The notes: a model not told the origin generated them from the letters alone. Shown: positions 50,293-59,461, counted from the first letter of the stretch. The stretch: 64,000 nt of DNA from Catenulispora sp. EB89 (GCF_041261445.1 NZ_JBGCCU010000001.1:558001-622000), one strand, 5' to 3'. Made by a program: numbers and translations.

Positions 50293-51324
50293 ATGGCCCA
50301 GTACAACCTGCGGAAGCCTTTGAAGGCGGCGACCTTTCACCCCGCCAAATACGGCCTCGTGCCGGATGACCAAGTGAGATCGGACGCCGCGCTCGCAGAT
50401 CCCGTCCTCGCCGCGGCGCTGGAAGCATGCCGTGTCGGCGATTGGAAGCCGGCAAAGGCCGCGCTCGCAGCGGTCGGCAAGGACTGGGACCGGCGAGGCC
50501 TGTACGTCCAGGCGCTCGGTGGCACGACGGCGGTTGGTCCCAGGTGGCTCCATTCGTGGCGCGCCGCCGAACCGTCTTCGCCGGATGCCGCCGTCGTCTT
50601 CGCGCACTCTCTGGTGGTGAAGGCTTGGAACGCTCGAGGCGGTGGATACGCGGCGGTCACTACTCGCCAGCAGTTCCAGCGCTTCCACGAGCTTCTGCGA
50701 ACAGGCGCCGACGAGGCGATGAATGCCGCGGAGCTGGCGCCGGAGGACCCGACGCCGTGGATGACCATGGTCACGGCGGCTCGCGGCCTGCAACTCTCCA
50801 ACAGCGAGTTCGAGCGGATCTGGCAGGAACTTCTGATTCGCGACTCACTGAACCGGCGAGCCCACATTCAGGCGCTCCAGTACTGGCAGCCGAAATGGTT
50901 CGGGTCGGTGGCGGCGGCGCGGAGCTTCGTCGAGGACACCGCCGCGCGGGCTCCGCGTTCGGCGGTCGCCCTCCAACTCCGCCTCGGCAACGAGCTGGAG
51001 ATCTGGCTGCCTACAGCGAGGACGATCAGGCAGACCGAGCACTTCCGCCGGGGCTCAGGTCGCGATGCACTGCGCAAGGCACTGGGCGACCACTGGGATG
51101 GGACCGTGCCCACCGGCGGAGGAGTGGCGGTGGTGGACGGGAACTGGCTCGCGTGGGCACTCACGCTGGCGAACCGCTGGGACGACGCGTGCAAGGTCTG
51201 GCTCGCCCTCGGCGGGTGCCTGGTCCCTGTCTCGCCGTGGCTGTACCAGGCGGATCAGGTTGTGGCCTTCATCAGGCTGCGGCGCGAGGCGTTCGTCATG
51301 TCGGGATCCAAGCCGGTGGCTTGA
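50293..51324 (+). CDS. TPR/DUF4034-like hypothetical protein
   Basis: The 343-residue protein is mainly helical, with TPR-like spacing of Trp, Leu and Ala (for example GDWKPAKAALAAVGKDWDRRG and WMTMVTAARGLQLSNSEFERIW). It resembles DUF4034-type actinomycete proteins whose function is unknown; the match is from memory and only moderate. No signal peptide or membrane segment is present, so it is cytoplasmic. ATG at 50293 follows GAAGAGGACGAG. It is followed convergently by the HEAT-like gene four bases later, and no shared terminator is visible. Confidence 0.7.
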   Translation: MAQYNLRKPLKAATFHPAKYGLVPDDQVRSDAALADPVLAAALEACRVGDWKPAKAALAAVGKDWDRRGLYVQALGGTTAVGPRWLHSWRAAEPSSPDAAVVFAHSLVVKAWNARGGGYAAVTTRQQFQRFHELLRTGADEAMNAAELAPEDPTPWMTMVTAARGLQLSNSEFERIWQELLIRDSLNRRAHIQALQYWQPKWFGSVAAARSFVEDTAARAPRSAVALQLRLGNELEIWLPTARTIRQTEHFRRGSGRDALRKALGDHWDGTVPTGGGVAVVDGNWLAWALTLANRWDDACKVWLALGGCLVPVSPWLYQADQVVAFIRLRREAFVMSGSKPVA

Positions 51325-51327
51325 GGT

Positions 51328-52119
51328 CTAGGCAGCGTCCTCGTCCGCTCCGGCGGCCTCGCGGACGTCCTTGACCGGGTCGCTGCGAAGCTTCTCCCGA
51401 AGCTCCGCAGCGACCTTTTTGTTGAAGCCGTCGAGCGCGTAGGCGAGTGCTTCGCGGACGGCTGGGTCCGGGTGGTCGGCGAGGTGGGCGATGCGGAAGG
51501 CGTCGCCTTGGCCGCGGCCGTGGAGTTCGTCGAGGAGGTCGATGATCTCCGTGCTGTCCTGTGCGGTGCGGAGCTTCTCCAGGACTTCTTGGCGGGGTCG
51601 GATGTAGCTCCGGTCGTAGTACGAGGACTTGTCGCGGATTCGGGAGATGCGGTACTCGCCGGAGTTCATGCACGCCGGGCAGGGGCAGGGCTTGAAGCCA
51701 TGTGCGTTCGGCCTATAGCGCCAGCCGATGGGGCGCTGGAGAGACCTGATGCGTCTGATCTCCTTAGCGTCGACGCCGCGGGGGAGGAAGACTTCGTATC
51801 CGCGCATCTCTTCCGGAGACAGCGACAGGAAGCGCGCTACTGCCTGTGCCGCTGTCACTTCCTGCGGGATGTCGCCGTAGTAGCCCACGGTCACCGCGGT
51901 GTCGTCAGGTATCCGGAAGTGGACGCCGACCAGGCGCGGTGACTTCCAGCGCTTGATCTCGCGGGACCACTGGTAGGTCAACGTGTGATCCGCCAGGAGT
52001 GGCGTGCAGAAGAGGCCGGGGCGCGGGTCGGCACTGCGCGAACGGCTCACCGGCGACAGGCCGGAGCGGCGGACGCGCGCGGAGTTCTTCTCCGGAGTCA
52101 GATGTACGAACCAGGCCAT
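51328..52119 (-). CDS. Hypothetical protein with possible ART-like N-terminus, Cys cluster and HEAT-like C-terminus
   Basis: The 263-residue protein begins MAWFVHLTPEKNSARVRRSG, a pattern reminiscent of ADP-ribosyltransferase/Tpt1-like folds (early His, then an Arg-rich helix). After GLFCTPLLADHTLTYQW comes a beta-rich region and a possible zinc cluster in KPCPCPACMNSGEYR. Two HEAT-like helical pairs follow near the C-terminus (HLADHPDPAVREALAYAL and KLRSDPVKDVREAA). The assignment is tentative and no catalytic activity is claimed. It converges with the TPR-like gene and lies 30 bases downstream of the NlpC/P60 gene's region on the opposite side. Confidence 0.55.
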   Translation of the reverse strand: MAWFVHLTPEKNSARVRRSGLSPVSRSRSADPRPGLFCTPLLADHTLTYQWSREIKRWKSPRLVGVHFRIPDDTAVTVGYYGDIPQEVTAAQAVARFLSLSPEEMRGYEVFLPRGVDAKEIRRIRSLQRPIGWRYRPNAHGFKPCPCPACMNSGEYRISRIRDKSSYYDRSYIRPRQEVLEKLRTAQDSTEIIDLLDELHGRGQGDAFRIAHLADHPDPAVREALAYALDGFNKKVAAELREKLRSDPVKDVREAAGADEDAA

Positions 52120-52149
52120 AGTGCGTCCACGGTAGGGGCGCGGCGCGGA

Positions 52150-53115
52150 TCAGTCACCTGCATTGTTGTAGCGGTAGGGCTCGTATACGCCGAATCCGTT
52201 GTAGTACGGATACGGGATCACGTGGTGCAGCGTCCCCTGGGGACACAGCTCGTAGCCCACGTAGGAGTTGTGCGCATAGTCGGCCCAGCGGTCGAAGAGG
52301 ATGACGTGGCCGGTGGTGACATCCGTGTTCAGCAGGACGTCGCCGGGGCGCAGGTCCTCTTTGGCGATCCGGTGCGCGACGTGCGGCATGGTCGACGTCA
52401 CCAGGGAGTCGCGCAGGCCCCAGCACATGGAGATGAAGCCGGAGCAGTCCGTGCGATAGCCCTCGTGCCACAGCCCCTGGTTGTAGGGGACGCGCTGCGC
52501 GACCCAGCGCTCGGCGCGCGCGATCATCTGGCGGCGGATGCGGCTCAGGGTGCCGAGCGCGGTCTCGGACAAGTCCTGGCCGGCGGCGGCGGCCGGGTGC
52601 CAGAGGCCTGAGCCGTCGGGCGCGGATGCGGGTGCCGGAGGGGATGCGGACGCGCCCTGCCCGGCCAGATCTGCGGATCCGGCGTAGGACCCGGCCGCGG
52701 CCAATCCGGTGACGTTCTCCTGTCCGGCGCCGAACACGGGGATGTCGTGGGTGTTCGGGGCGGCGGAACCGTGCCCGGACGACACCGTCGACGGAGAGTG
52801 CCCCGGAGGCACGGCCGCGTGCACCGCCGCGTCGGCCTGCTCGTAGGTGGTCTGCGTGTGGCGGATCCGGGCCGCGTCCTCGACCAGTTCCCGGACCAGC
52901 CGCTCGGTCGCCGACTCCAGCGCCGCGAGGCCCGAGGACTCCGCCGCCAGTTGGGGATCGGCCGTGGCGGCCTCGACGATGTGCCGCAGCGTGCTGCCGA
53001 CTTCGCCGAGCTCGTGGGCGAAGCCGTCCCAGGCGGCGGCCAGCCACTCGAACTCCGGCCCGAGCGCGTAGAAGCTGGCGCCCGCCGACGCCGCCTCAGG
53101 GCTCGCCGCGCTCAT
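52150..53115 (-). CDS. NlpC/P60-family cysteine peptidase with WXG-like N-terminal region
   Basis: The 321-residue protein has a helical N-terminal part of about 90 residues (FEWLAAAWDGFAHELGEVGSTLRHI) like a WXG100-type export substrate. A Pro/Ala/Ser-rich linker follows, and then a papain-like NlpC/P60 domain: catalytic Cys in YRTDCSGFISMCWG and the His in TTGHVILFDRW. Such enzymes cut peptidoglycan stem peptides. There is no Sec signal, so export by a type VII-like route is a fair inference. Its ATG overlaps the stop of the upstream WXG-like gene (ATGA). Confidence 0.82.
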   Translation of the reverse strand: MSAASPEAASAGASFYALGPEFEWLAAAWDGFAHELGEVGSTLRHIVEAATADPQLAAESSGLAALESATERLVRELVEDAARIRHTQTTYEQADAAVHAAVPPGHSPSTVSSGHGSAAPNTHDIPVFGAGQENVTGLAAAGSYAGSADLAGQGASASPPAPASAPDGSGLWHPAAAAGQDLSETALGTLSRIRRQMIARAERWVAQRVPYNQGLWHEGYRTDCSGFISMCWGLRDSLVTSTMPHVAHRIAKEDLRPGDVLLNTDVTTGHVILFDRWADYAHNSYVGYELCPQGTLHHVIPYPYYNGFGVYEPYRYNNAGD

Positions 53116-53639
53116 CGCGCCGGTCCGTGCGTGCCGGCGCCGGCTCCCGGAGCCGTGCCCGCCGCGCCAGATGTACCCGCCGACCCCGCCGCGCCGCCGC
53201 TGGCCAGCCCACTCACGGTGCCGCCGACCATCCCGCTGATCGTCCCGACGATGTCCGCGTGTCCCTTGCCCTCGTGACCGGCGTCGGGTTCGGCATCGCG
53301 ACCGGCGCCTCCGGGTTGCCCGGCCGCAGCATGCTGCGCGGCTTGCGCCGCCTGCTGCGCCGCCTGCGCCGCCGCCACAGCCGCCGCGTGCACCCGCTCG
53401 GCCGAAGCCCGCAGCGCCACCGCCAGCTGCAAGCACTCCCGCGACCGCTCCGCCGCCCGGGCCCGGAACCGCTCCGCGGCGCGCCCGGACCACGTCACCT
53501 GCGACGTGGCCCGCACGATCGCCGCGGACAGCTGGTCCATCCGCCGCGCCTGCGCGTCGATCGCACCGGCCAGCGCGGTGCGCTCGGGGGTCGGGGCGGC
53601 GTCGGTGGGTGCGGGGGCGGGGCTCTCGGCGGTGATCAC
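53112..53639 (-). CDS. WXG100-like helical protein, partner of the NlpC/P60 gene
   Basis: The 175-residue protein has a WXG-like helical hairpin. SAAIVRATSQVTWSGRAAERFRA places Trp-Ser-Gly at the turn, followed by a long Ala/Gln-rich helix (AAQAAQQAAQAAQHAAA) and a Gly/Ser/Ala-rich tail. That matches secreted partners of type VII systems, though no other ESX gene is in the window. The start is uncertain; GTG at 53639 is used because it begins just before the helical region, and a GTG at 53684 is in frame. It overlaps the following peptidase gene by four bases. Confidence 0.65.
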   Translation of the reverse strand: MITAESPAPAPTDAAPTPERTALAGAIDAQARRMDQLSAAIVRATSQVTWSGRAAERFRARAAERSRECLQLAVALRASAERVHAAAVAAAQAAQQAAQAAQHAAAGQPGGAGRDAEPDAGHEGKGHADIVGTISGMVGGTVSGLASGGAAGSAGTSGAAGTAPGAGAGTHGPAR

Positions 53640-53814
53640 GGTGACAGCACGGTAGTCGCGAATCAGGCAGATCACCGCACACACGACGCTGATTCACCAC
53701 AATGGATGAGTTTGTCTTCAGGTCCGCGGGGCCGCCGAAAGGAGGACGTCACAAGAACTCCTCCGCATGCCAAAGCACCTGAATTGGCCCTGCCCGGCCC
53801 TCTCGACGGTCCGT

Positions 53815-53820
53815 TATATT
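53815..53820 (+). promoter_or_regulatory. -10 box of the DinB/SCP gene, leaderless pattern
   Basis: TATATT ends six bases before the ATG at 53827 and no SD is present. Confidence 0.45.
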
Positions 53821-53826
53821 CCGGCC

Positions 53827-54594
53827 ATGCCGAAGACCCGCCGCCCCGCCCCCGCCAAGGTCCGCCAAGCCGTCGTGAACCAGTGGCAGGCGCACATCGA
53901 GTACGCCGCCCGCCTGACGCCCGAGCAGCTCGCGGCGCCGTCGAAGCTGACCGGCTGGGACGTGCGGACGCTGGTCGGGCACGTGGCTTTCACCGTGCAC
54001 ACGGTCCTGGTGCGGGCCGCCGAGCCGGTCGCCGGGGAGCAGGCCGAGGTCTACGACTGGATGACCTCGACGCCGACCGCCAGCGCCGCGGTCGACGCCG
54101 GCACCCGGGACCTGGTCGAGGGCGGCGTGGTGCTGGCCGACGAGGTGGCCGAGGCCGAGAAGCTCATGGAGCGCTACGGCGACGAGGACCTGATCGCGAT
54201 GCGGTTCGGGCCGATGCGCTTCGACGACTTCCTGGTCTCGCGGATCGTGGAGGCCACCGTGCACGCCGACGACCTGGAGCGCTCCACCGGCATCGAGTTC
54301 CCGCACGACCGGGAGGCGCTGGCGATCACGGTCCGCCAGCTGGCCGACGCGATGGCCGCCAAGGTCCCGGGCAATTCCGTGGAGCTGCGGGTGCCGCCGT
54401 TCGCCGCCGTGCAGTGCGTCCCGGGGCCGCGCCACACCCGCGGCACCCCGCCGAACGTGGTCGAGATGGCGCCGCGGACCTGGATCCGGCTCGCGGCCGG
54501 CCGGAGCACGTGGGACGAGGTGATGGACCAGGCGTTGGTCTCGGCCTCGGGGCAGCGCGCGGACCTGAAGGAGTACCTGCCGCTGATGGGATGA
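53827..54594 (+). CDS. Maleylpyruvate isomerase-like (DinB) protein with sterol-carrier-like C-terminus
   Basis: The 255-residue protein has the mycothiol-dependent DinB fold seen in actinomycete maleylpyruvate isomerase-type proteins. LTGWDVRTLVGHVAFTVH carries a conserved His, and later VEATVHADDLERSTG carries a second. The C-terminal third (VRVPPFAAVQ to MDQALVSASG region) resembles the sterol-carrier-like domain that often follows. Cofactor would be mycothiol; the substrate is unknown. ATG at 53827 with a -10 box six bases upstream is preferred over the ATG at 53767. It precedes purF, as in Streptomyces. Confidence 0.82.
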   Translation: MPKTRRPAPAKVRQAVVNQWQAHIEYAARLTPEQLAAPSKLTGWDVRTLVGHVAFTVHTVLVRAAEPVAGEQAEVYDWMTSTPTASAAVDAGTRDLVEGGVVLADEVAEAEKLMERYGDEDLIAMRFGPMRFDDFLVSRIVEATVHADDLERSTGIEFPHDREALAITVRQLADAMAAKVPGNSVELRVPPFAAVQCVPGPRHTRGTPPNVVEMAPRTWIRLAAGRSTWDEVMDQALVSASGQRADLKEYLPLMG

Positions 54595-54742
54595 CGCGGA
54601 CGAAAGGTGTGCCCGGCCGCGATGTGAGTCGCGACACCCCGCCGCGGAGGGGGCGGCGGGGTCGGGCCGGTCGCGGTCGCGGATCGTCACATATGCAGAT
54701 AGGCGGCTCTATCGGCCGGGAGGATCATCACAGTCCGTGGCT

Positions 54743-54748
54743 TAGACT
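54743..54748 (+). promoter_or_regulatory. purF -10 box, leaderless pattern
   Basis: TAGACT ends six bases before the GTG start. The nearby ATG at 54753 is followed at once by a stop and cannot be the start. Confidence 0.4.
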
Positions 54749-54754
54749 CGACAT

Positions 54755-56272
54755 GTGATCCACCCTTCCGGCTTCCGCCCCGGCGATGGCAGACTCACCC
54801 ACGAACTCGACCCCCAGGACACCGGCCCGCAGGACGCCTGCGGAGTCTTCGGTGTCTGGGCCCCCGGCGAAGAGGTCGCGAAGCTCGCGTACTTCGGCCT
54901 GTACGCGCTGCAGCACCGCGGCCAGGAATCCGCCGGCATCGCCGTGTCCAACGGCAAGCAGATCCTGGTCTACAAGGACATGGGCCTGGTTTCCCAGGTC
55001 TTCGACGAGGCCACCCTGCAGTCCCTGCAGGGGTACCTGGCCATCGGCCACGCCCGCTACTCCACCACCGGCTCCTCGGTGTGGGAGAACGCGCAGCCGA
55101 CCTTCCGCGCCACCACGCACGGCGCCGTGGCGCTGGGCCACAACGGCAACCTGACCAACACCGGCGAGCTGGGCCGCATGGCCGCCGAGCGTCGGACCAG
55201 GACCGGCGTCACCGACAAGCACGCCATGACCTCGGACACCGGGCTCATGACCGAGCTGATGGCGTCCTACTCGGACCGCTCCCTGGAGGACGCGGCCGTG
55301 GAGGTGCTGCCGCAGCTGCGCGGGGCCTTCTCCCTGGTGTTCATGGACGAGACCACGCTCTACGCCGCGCGCGACCCGCAGGGTGTGCGGCCGCTGATGC
55401 TCGGCCGCCTGGACCGCGGCTGGGTGGTGGCCTCCGAGCAGGCCGCGCTGGACACCGTCGGCGCCAGCTTCATCCGGGAGATTGAGCCCGGCGAGCTGAT
55501 AGCGGTCGACGAGAATGGCCTGCGCTCCCGGCACTTCGCCCAGCCCCAGCCCAAGGGCTGCGTCTTCGAGTACGTCTACCTGGCCCGCCCGGACGCCACG
55601 ATCGCCGGCCGCAACGTGCACGCCGCGCGCGTGGAGATGGGCCGCACCCTGGCCCGCGAGGCGCCGGTCGAGGCCGATCTGGTGATCGCCACGCCGGAGT
55701 CCGGCACCCCGGCCGCGATCGGCTTCGCCGAGGAGTCCGGCATCCCCTTCGGCCAGGGCTTCGTGAAGAACGCCTACGTCGGCCGCACCTTCATCCAGCC
55801 CAGCCAGACCCTGCGCCAGCTCGGCGTGCGGCTCAAGCTCAACGCGCTGCGCGAGGTCATCGAGGGCAAGCGCCTGGTGGTGGTGGACGACTCGATCGTG
55901 CGCGGCAACACCCAGCGCGCGGTGCTCAAGATGCTGCGCGAGGCCGGTGCCACCGAGGTCCACCTGCGGATCTCCTCCCCGCCGGTGAAGTGGCCGTGCT
56001 TCTACGGCATCGACTTCGCCACCCGCGCCGAGCTGATCGCCAACGGCCTGAGCACCGACGAGATCGCCAAGTCGATAGGCGCCGACTCGCTGGCCTACAT
56101 CACCCTCGACGGCATGACCGAGGCCACCCACCAGCCGGCCGACCGGCTGTGCCGGGCCTGCTTCGACGGGGTGTACCCGATCGAGCTGCCCGAGGAGGAG
56201 CTGCTGGGCAAGCACCTCCTGGAGATCGCGGTCGACCCGCTGGCCCACACCGACGCCCTGTCGCGGCCGTAG
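54755..56272 (+). CDS. purF: Amidophosphoribosyltransferase
   Basis: PurF makes phosphoribosylamine from PRPP and glutamine, the first committed purine step and the usual feedback target. The 505-residue protein has a 28-residue propeptide before the nucleophile Cys29 (QDACGVFG). It has glutaminase motifs LQHRGQESAGIA and GHNGNLTN, and the PRPP loop VVVDDSIVRGNT. Cysteines in KGCVFEYV, WPCFYGID and LCRACFDG fit the [4Fe-4S] class of PurF (as in Bacillus), so propeptide cleavage and cluster insertion are expected. GTG at 54755 is used. purM follows after 41 bases. Confidence 0.97.
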   Translation: MIHPSGFRPGDGRLTHELDPQDTGPQDACGVFGVWAPGEEVAKLAYFGLYALQHRGQESAGIAVSNGKQILVYKDMGLVSQVFDEATLQSLQGYLAIGHARYSTTGSSVWENAQPTFRATTHGAVALGHNGNLTNTGELGRMAAERRTRTGVTDKHAMTSDTGLMTELMASYSDRSLEDAAVEVLPQLRGAFSLVFMDETTLYAARDPQGVRPLMLGRLDRGWVVASEQAALDTVGASFIREIEPGELIAVDENGLRSRHFAQPQPKGCVFEYVYLARPDATIAGRNVHAARVEMGRTLAREAPVEADLVIATPESGTPAAIGFAEESGIPFGQGFVKNAYVGRTFIQPSQTLRQLGVRLKLNALREVIEGKRLVVVDDSIVRGNTQRAVLKMLREAGATEVHLRISSPPVKWPCFYGIDFATRAELIANGLSTDEIAKSIGADSLAYITLDGMTEATHQPADRLCRACFDGVYPIELPEEELLGKHLLEIAVDPLAHTDALSRP

Positions 56273-56313
56273 AACGGCGCGCGGCTGACGCCGACATCAA
56301 AGGAATTTCACTC

Positions 56314-57417
56314 ATGTCTGGAGCCCCCGGCGCGTCCGGAGCCACCTACGCCGCGGCCGGCGTCGACATCGAGGCCGGCGACCGCGCGGTCGAGCTGATG
56401 AAGGAGTGGGTCGCCAAGACCCGCCGGCCGGAGGTCCTCGGCGGCATCGGCGGCTTCGCCGGTCTGTTCGACGCCTCCGCGCTGAAGGCCTACCGGCGGC
56501 CGCTGCTGGCCACCTCCACCGACGGCGTGGGCACCAAGGTGGCGATCGCGCAGCGCATGGACAAGCACGACTCCATCGGCCGCGACCTGGTCGGCATGGT
56601 CGTGGACGACCTGGTGGTCTGCGGTGCCGAGCCGCTGTTCATGACCGACTACATCGCCACCGGCAAGGTGGTGCCCGAGGTGGTCGCCGGGATCGTCAAG
56701 GGCATCGCCGAGGGCTGCGTGCTGGCCGGCTGCGCACTGGTCGGCGGCGAGACCGCGGAGCACCCGGGCCTGCTCAAGCCGGGTGAGTACGACGTGGCCG
56801 GGGCCGGGACCGGGGTCGTCGAGGCCGACAAGGTGCTCGGCGCCGAGCGGGTCCGCGAGGGCGACGTGCTGGTCGCGATGGCCTCCTCCGGCGCGCACTC
56901 CAACGGGTACTCGCTGCTGCGGCACGTGTTCTTCGAGGTCGCGGGCTGGGAGCTGGACCGGGACGTGCCGGAGTTCGGCCGCACGCTCGGCGAGGAGCTG
57001 CTGGAGCCGACCCGGATCTACTCGCTGGACTGCCTTGCCCTGATCGCCGGGGCCGAGGTGCACGCGTTCTCGCACATCACCGGCGGCGGCGTGGCGGCGA
57101 ACATCGCCCGGATCATCCCGGCGGGCCTGGAGGCCCGGCTGGACCGCGGCACCTGGACCCCGCCGGCGGTGTTCGGCACGGTCGGGCGGCTCGGCGGGGT
57201 GGCGACGCTGGAGCTGGAGAAGACGCTGAACATGGGCGTCGGGATGGTCGCGGTGCTGCCGCCGGCCGCGGTCGACCCGGCGCTGGCGCTGCTGGCCGAA
57301 CGAGGGCTGCCGAGCTGGGTGTGCGGCGAGGTGGTCGCTTCCGAGGGGGCGGCGACCGTCGGCGGCGCCAAGGGCGGCGACGGCGCGGCGTCCCTGCACG
57401 GCGACTACGCCGGGTAG
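56314..57417 (+). CDS. purM: Phosphoribosylformylglycinamidine cyclo-ligase (AIR synthetase)
   Basis: PurM closes the imidazole ring of FGAM using ATP to give AIR. The 367-residue protein has TYAAAGVDIEAGDRAVELM at the start, STDGVGTKVAIA as the nucleotide site, and the Gly-rich GGGVAANIARIIP motif. ATG at 56314 follows AAAGGAA. It is probably transcribed with purF. Several hairpins and an 11-bp-arm terminator follow before the DUF3073 gene on the other strand. Confidence 0.97.
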   Translation: MSGAPGASGATYAAAGVDIEAGDRAVELMKEWVAKTRRPEVLGGIGGFAGLFDASALKAYRRPLLATSTDGVGTKVAIAQRMDKHDSIGRDLVGMVVDDLVVCGAEPLFMTDYIATGKVVPEVVAGIVKGIAEGCVLAGCALVGGETAEHPGLLKPGEYDVAGAGTGVVEADKVLGAERVREGDVLVAMASSGAHSNGYSLLRHVFFEVAGWELDRDVPEFGRTLGEELLEPTRIYSLDCLALIAGAEVHAFSHITGGGVAANIARIIPAGLEARLDRGTWTPPAVFGTVGRLGGVATLELEKTLNMGVGMVAVLPPAAVDPALALLAERGLPSWVCGEVVASEGAATVGGAKGGDGAASLHGDYAG

Positions 57418-57518
57418 TAGGCGGGATAGCAGGAAGTCGGGCTTCCCGATTTTCGGGAAACCCAAAAAGGCGCCTCGGCGGTCGGACCGCTGGGGCGCTA
57501 CGTGCGTCCCACGAGACC

Positions 57519-57537
57519 CGCACGCATCATGCGTGCG
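57519..57537. repeat. 19-bp perfect palindrome between purM and the DUF3073 gene
   Basis: Arms CGCACGCAT and ATGCGTGCG surround one central C. It lies in a run of hairpins after purM and 22 bases before the main terminator, so it may belong to the termination region or be a separate protein site. Confidence 0.5.
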
Positions 57538-57558
57538 AATCCGTTTCGGGCGTGACGA

Positions 57559-57583
57559 AGGCCCGTCCCAGTGGGACGGGCCT
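57559..57583. terminator. Bidirectional terminator of purM and the DUF3073 gene
   Basis: Perfect 11-bp arms AGGCCCGTCCC and GGGACGGGCCT close an AGT loop between two convergent genes. Confidence 0.82.
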
Positions 57584-57615
57584 ACTCAACCGGCGCTCGG
57601 CGGCCCGGTCCAGCC

Positions 57616-57888
57616 TCAACTGCGGCGGTGGTGACTGCGGTGCGAACCGCCGTCATCCGCGCTGTCGTAGTCGTCATCGCCGTCATCATCGGCGTACTTC
57701 GCGTACAACTCGTCGTCGTCCGCGTCGTCGTCGTCCTGCTGCGACGGTGCCTCGGCGGTATGCCCGTTGGACGTGTGTCCGTCCCGCTGCAGCTCACGCT
57801 GGAGCTGCGTCAGGTCGGTCCCCACGTCGCGATACTTCAGGTCTCGGGCGACCCGCGTCTGCTTGGCCTTGGCCCGGCCGCGCCCCAT
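57616..57888 (-). CDS. DUF3073 protein
   Basis: The 90-residue protein starts MGRGRAKAKQTRVARDLKY, the DUF3073 signature, and ends in an Asp-rich acidic tail followed by a basic Arg/His/Ser end. The family is specific to actinobacteria and of unknown function; the basic head and acidic tail suggest nucleic-acid or ribosome contact, which is speculation. It lies between purM and vdh in the same order as in Streptomyces. Its promoter must lie in the 242-base gap before it. Confidence 0.92.
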   Translation of the reverse strand: MGRGRAKAKQTRVARDLKYRDVGTDLTQLQRELQRDGHTSNGHTAEAPSQQDDDDADDDELYAKYADDDGDDDYDSADDGGSHRSHHRRS

Positions 57889-58130
57889 TGGCTCGACCCC
57901 CTCAACGATCGGGGCTGGTCTGCCCCTGCTCCGGTCATACGGTCAGTCGTGAGAATTCACGGTACCTGTTTCCCCAACCGATCGGTACGAGCCATACGGC
58001 TGATCGGCACGAACAGGCATAGCCGACCGCGTTACTCGGGTGTCACAGGCACGACCCCACGATAGCGCTTATACCCGCGTCGATGCCACGCGCCACCGGG
58101 GGTATCTGACGAGGCGTCCCATCGGGAGGC

Positions 58131-59219
58131 CTACGGCAGGTATACGCCGCGCAAGCGACCCACGTCGCGCATGCGCCGCTCGGCGAGCCGGTCCGCGGCC
58201 ACCGAAGGGGGCACACCCTCCTCCGACGCCAGGGAGTAGATGCGCATCGTGGTGTCGAAAATGCCCGACGCACGGCGCTTGGCACGCTCGAAATCGAAGC
58301 CGTGGATCTCGTCTGCGACCTGGATCACACCGCCGGAGTTCACCAGATAGTCGGGCGCGTACAGGATGCCGCGCGCCTCCAGCTGCTTCTCCACGCCGGT
58401 GTGCGCGAGCTGGTTGTTGGCGGCGCCGCAGACGATCTTCGCGGTCAGTGCGGCGACGGTGGCGTCGTCCAGGGCCCCGCCGAGGGCGCACGGGGCATAG
58501 ACGTCTATGTCTGCCGCGATGAGCTCCTCGGTGGTGGAGACGATCTCAACCTGCGCGTAGTTGTCGCGCAGCCACTGGATCGCGCCCTCGTAGGGATCGG
58601 TCGCCACGATCGACGCGCCGTCCTCGATCAGGTGCCCCACCAGGTAGCGCCCGACCTTGCCGACGCCGGAGATGCCGACCCGCTTACCGGCTAGTGAGGA
58701 CGAGCCCCACAGGTATTCGGCGGAGGCGCGCATACCCTGGAACACTCCGTACGCGGTGAGCACGGAGGAATCGCCGGCGCCGCCGGACTCGACCGAGCGG
58801 CCGGTGACGAACGTCGACTCCCTGGAGACGACGTCCATGTCCTGCACATAGGTGCCGACGTCGCATGCGGTGTAGTAGCGCCCGTTGAGGGACTGCACGA
58901 AGCGGCCGTAGGCGCGCAGCAGCGCCTCGGACTTGATCTCGTTCGGGTCGCCGATGATGACGGCCTTGCCGCCGCCGAGGTCCAGACCGGCGAGGGCGTT
59001 CTTGTAGGACATGCCCCGGGACAGGCGCAGGACGTCCTTCAGCGCGTCCTGCTCGCTGGCGTAGGGGAAGAAGCGGGTACCGCCGAGGCCGGGGCCGAGC
59101 AGGGTGTTGTGGACCGCGATGATGGCCTTCAGGCCGGTCTCCTCGTCGCGGCAGTACACGACCTGCTCGTGGTCGTTGGCGAATACCTCGCTGACGTCGT
59201 TGTCAGGCTTGTCAGACAC
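58131..59219 (-). CDS. vdh: Valine (branched-chain amino acid) dehydrogenase
   Basis: Vdh oxidatively deaminates valine (also leucine and isoleucine) with NAD to the keto acid, feeding branched acyl-CoA supply. The 362-residue protein has the Glu/Leu/Phe/Val dehydrogenase signature [13 protein letters not shown] and [14 protein letters not shown], with the catalytic Lys in the latter. The Rossmann motif GISGVGKVG is also present. GTG at 59219 follows CAGGAG at nine bases; the frame is open to 59537 but that part has no Vdh sequence. Length and position beside bldC fit the Streptomyces gene. Confidence 0.93.
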   Translation of the reverse strand: MSDKPDNDVSEVFANDHEQVVYCRDEETGLKAIIAVHNTLLGPGLGGTRFFPYASEQDALKDVLRLSRGMSYKNALAGLDLGGGKAVIIGDPNEIKSEALLRAYGRFVQSLNGRYYTACDVGTYVQDMDVVSRESTFVTGRSVESGGAGDSSVLTAYGVFQGMRASAEYLWGSSSLAGKRVGISGVGKVGRYLVGHLIEDGASIVATDPYEGAIQWLRDNYAQVEIVSTTEELIAADIDVYAPCALGGALDDATVAALTAKIVCGAANNQLAHTGVEKQLEARGILYAPDYLVNSGGVIQVADEIHGFDFERAKRRASGIFDTTMRIYSLASEEGVPPSVAADRLAERRMRDVGRLRGVYLP

Positions 59220-59461
59220 TGCGTTGCTCCTGGTGATGACTGGTGGTCGGGGAGGCTTGCTGTGGTAGAGGCCTCCGTCGGGCGGGGCCGCACGGGGATC
59301 GCCCGGTCTGAACCCCTGAAGATGGAGGCAGTATGGAGGAAGCCTATTCGCGGTGGGCGGCGAACGAGCGCGTGGGGCATAAGTGGCGTGGATCGGTGGT
59401 TCACCGAACGTTCGGGCACATGCGTGGCGCGCCGCGGCGCCATAGGTGAGAGCATCACTAC

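Noticed and set aside
47870-50455. 861-residue open frame opposite the cell-wall-repeat gene
   Set aside because: Shadow of a protein with clear signal peptide and repeats on the other strand.
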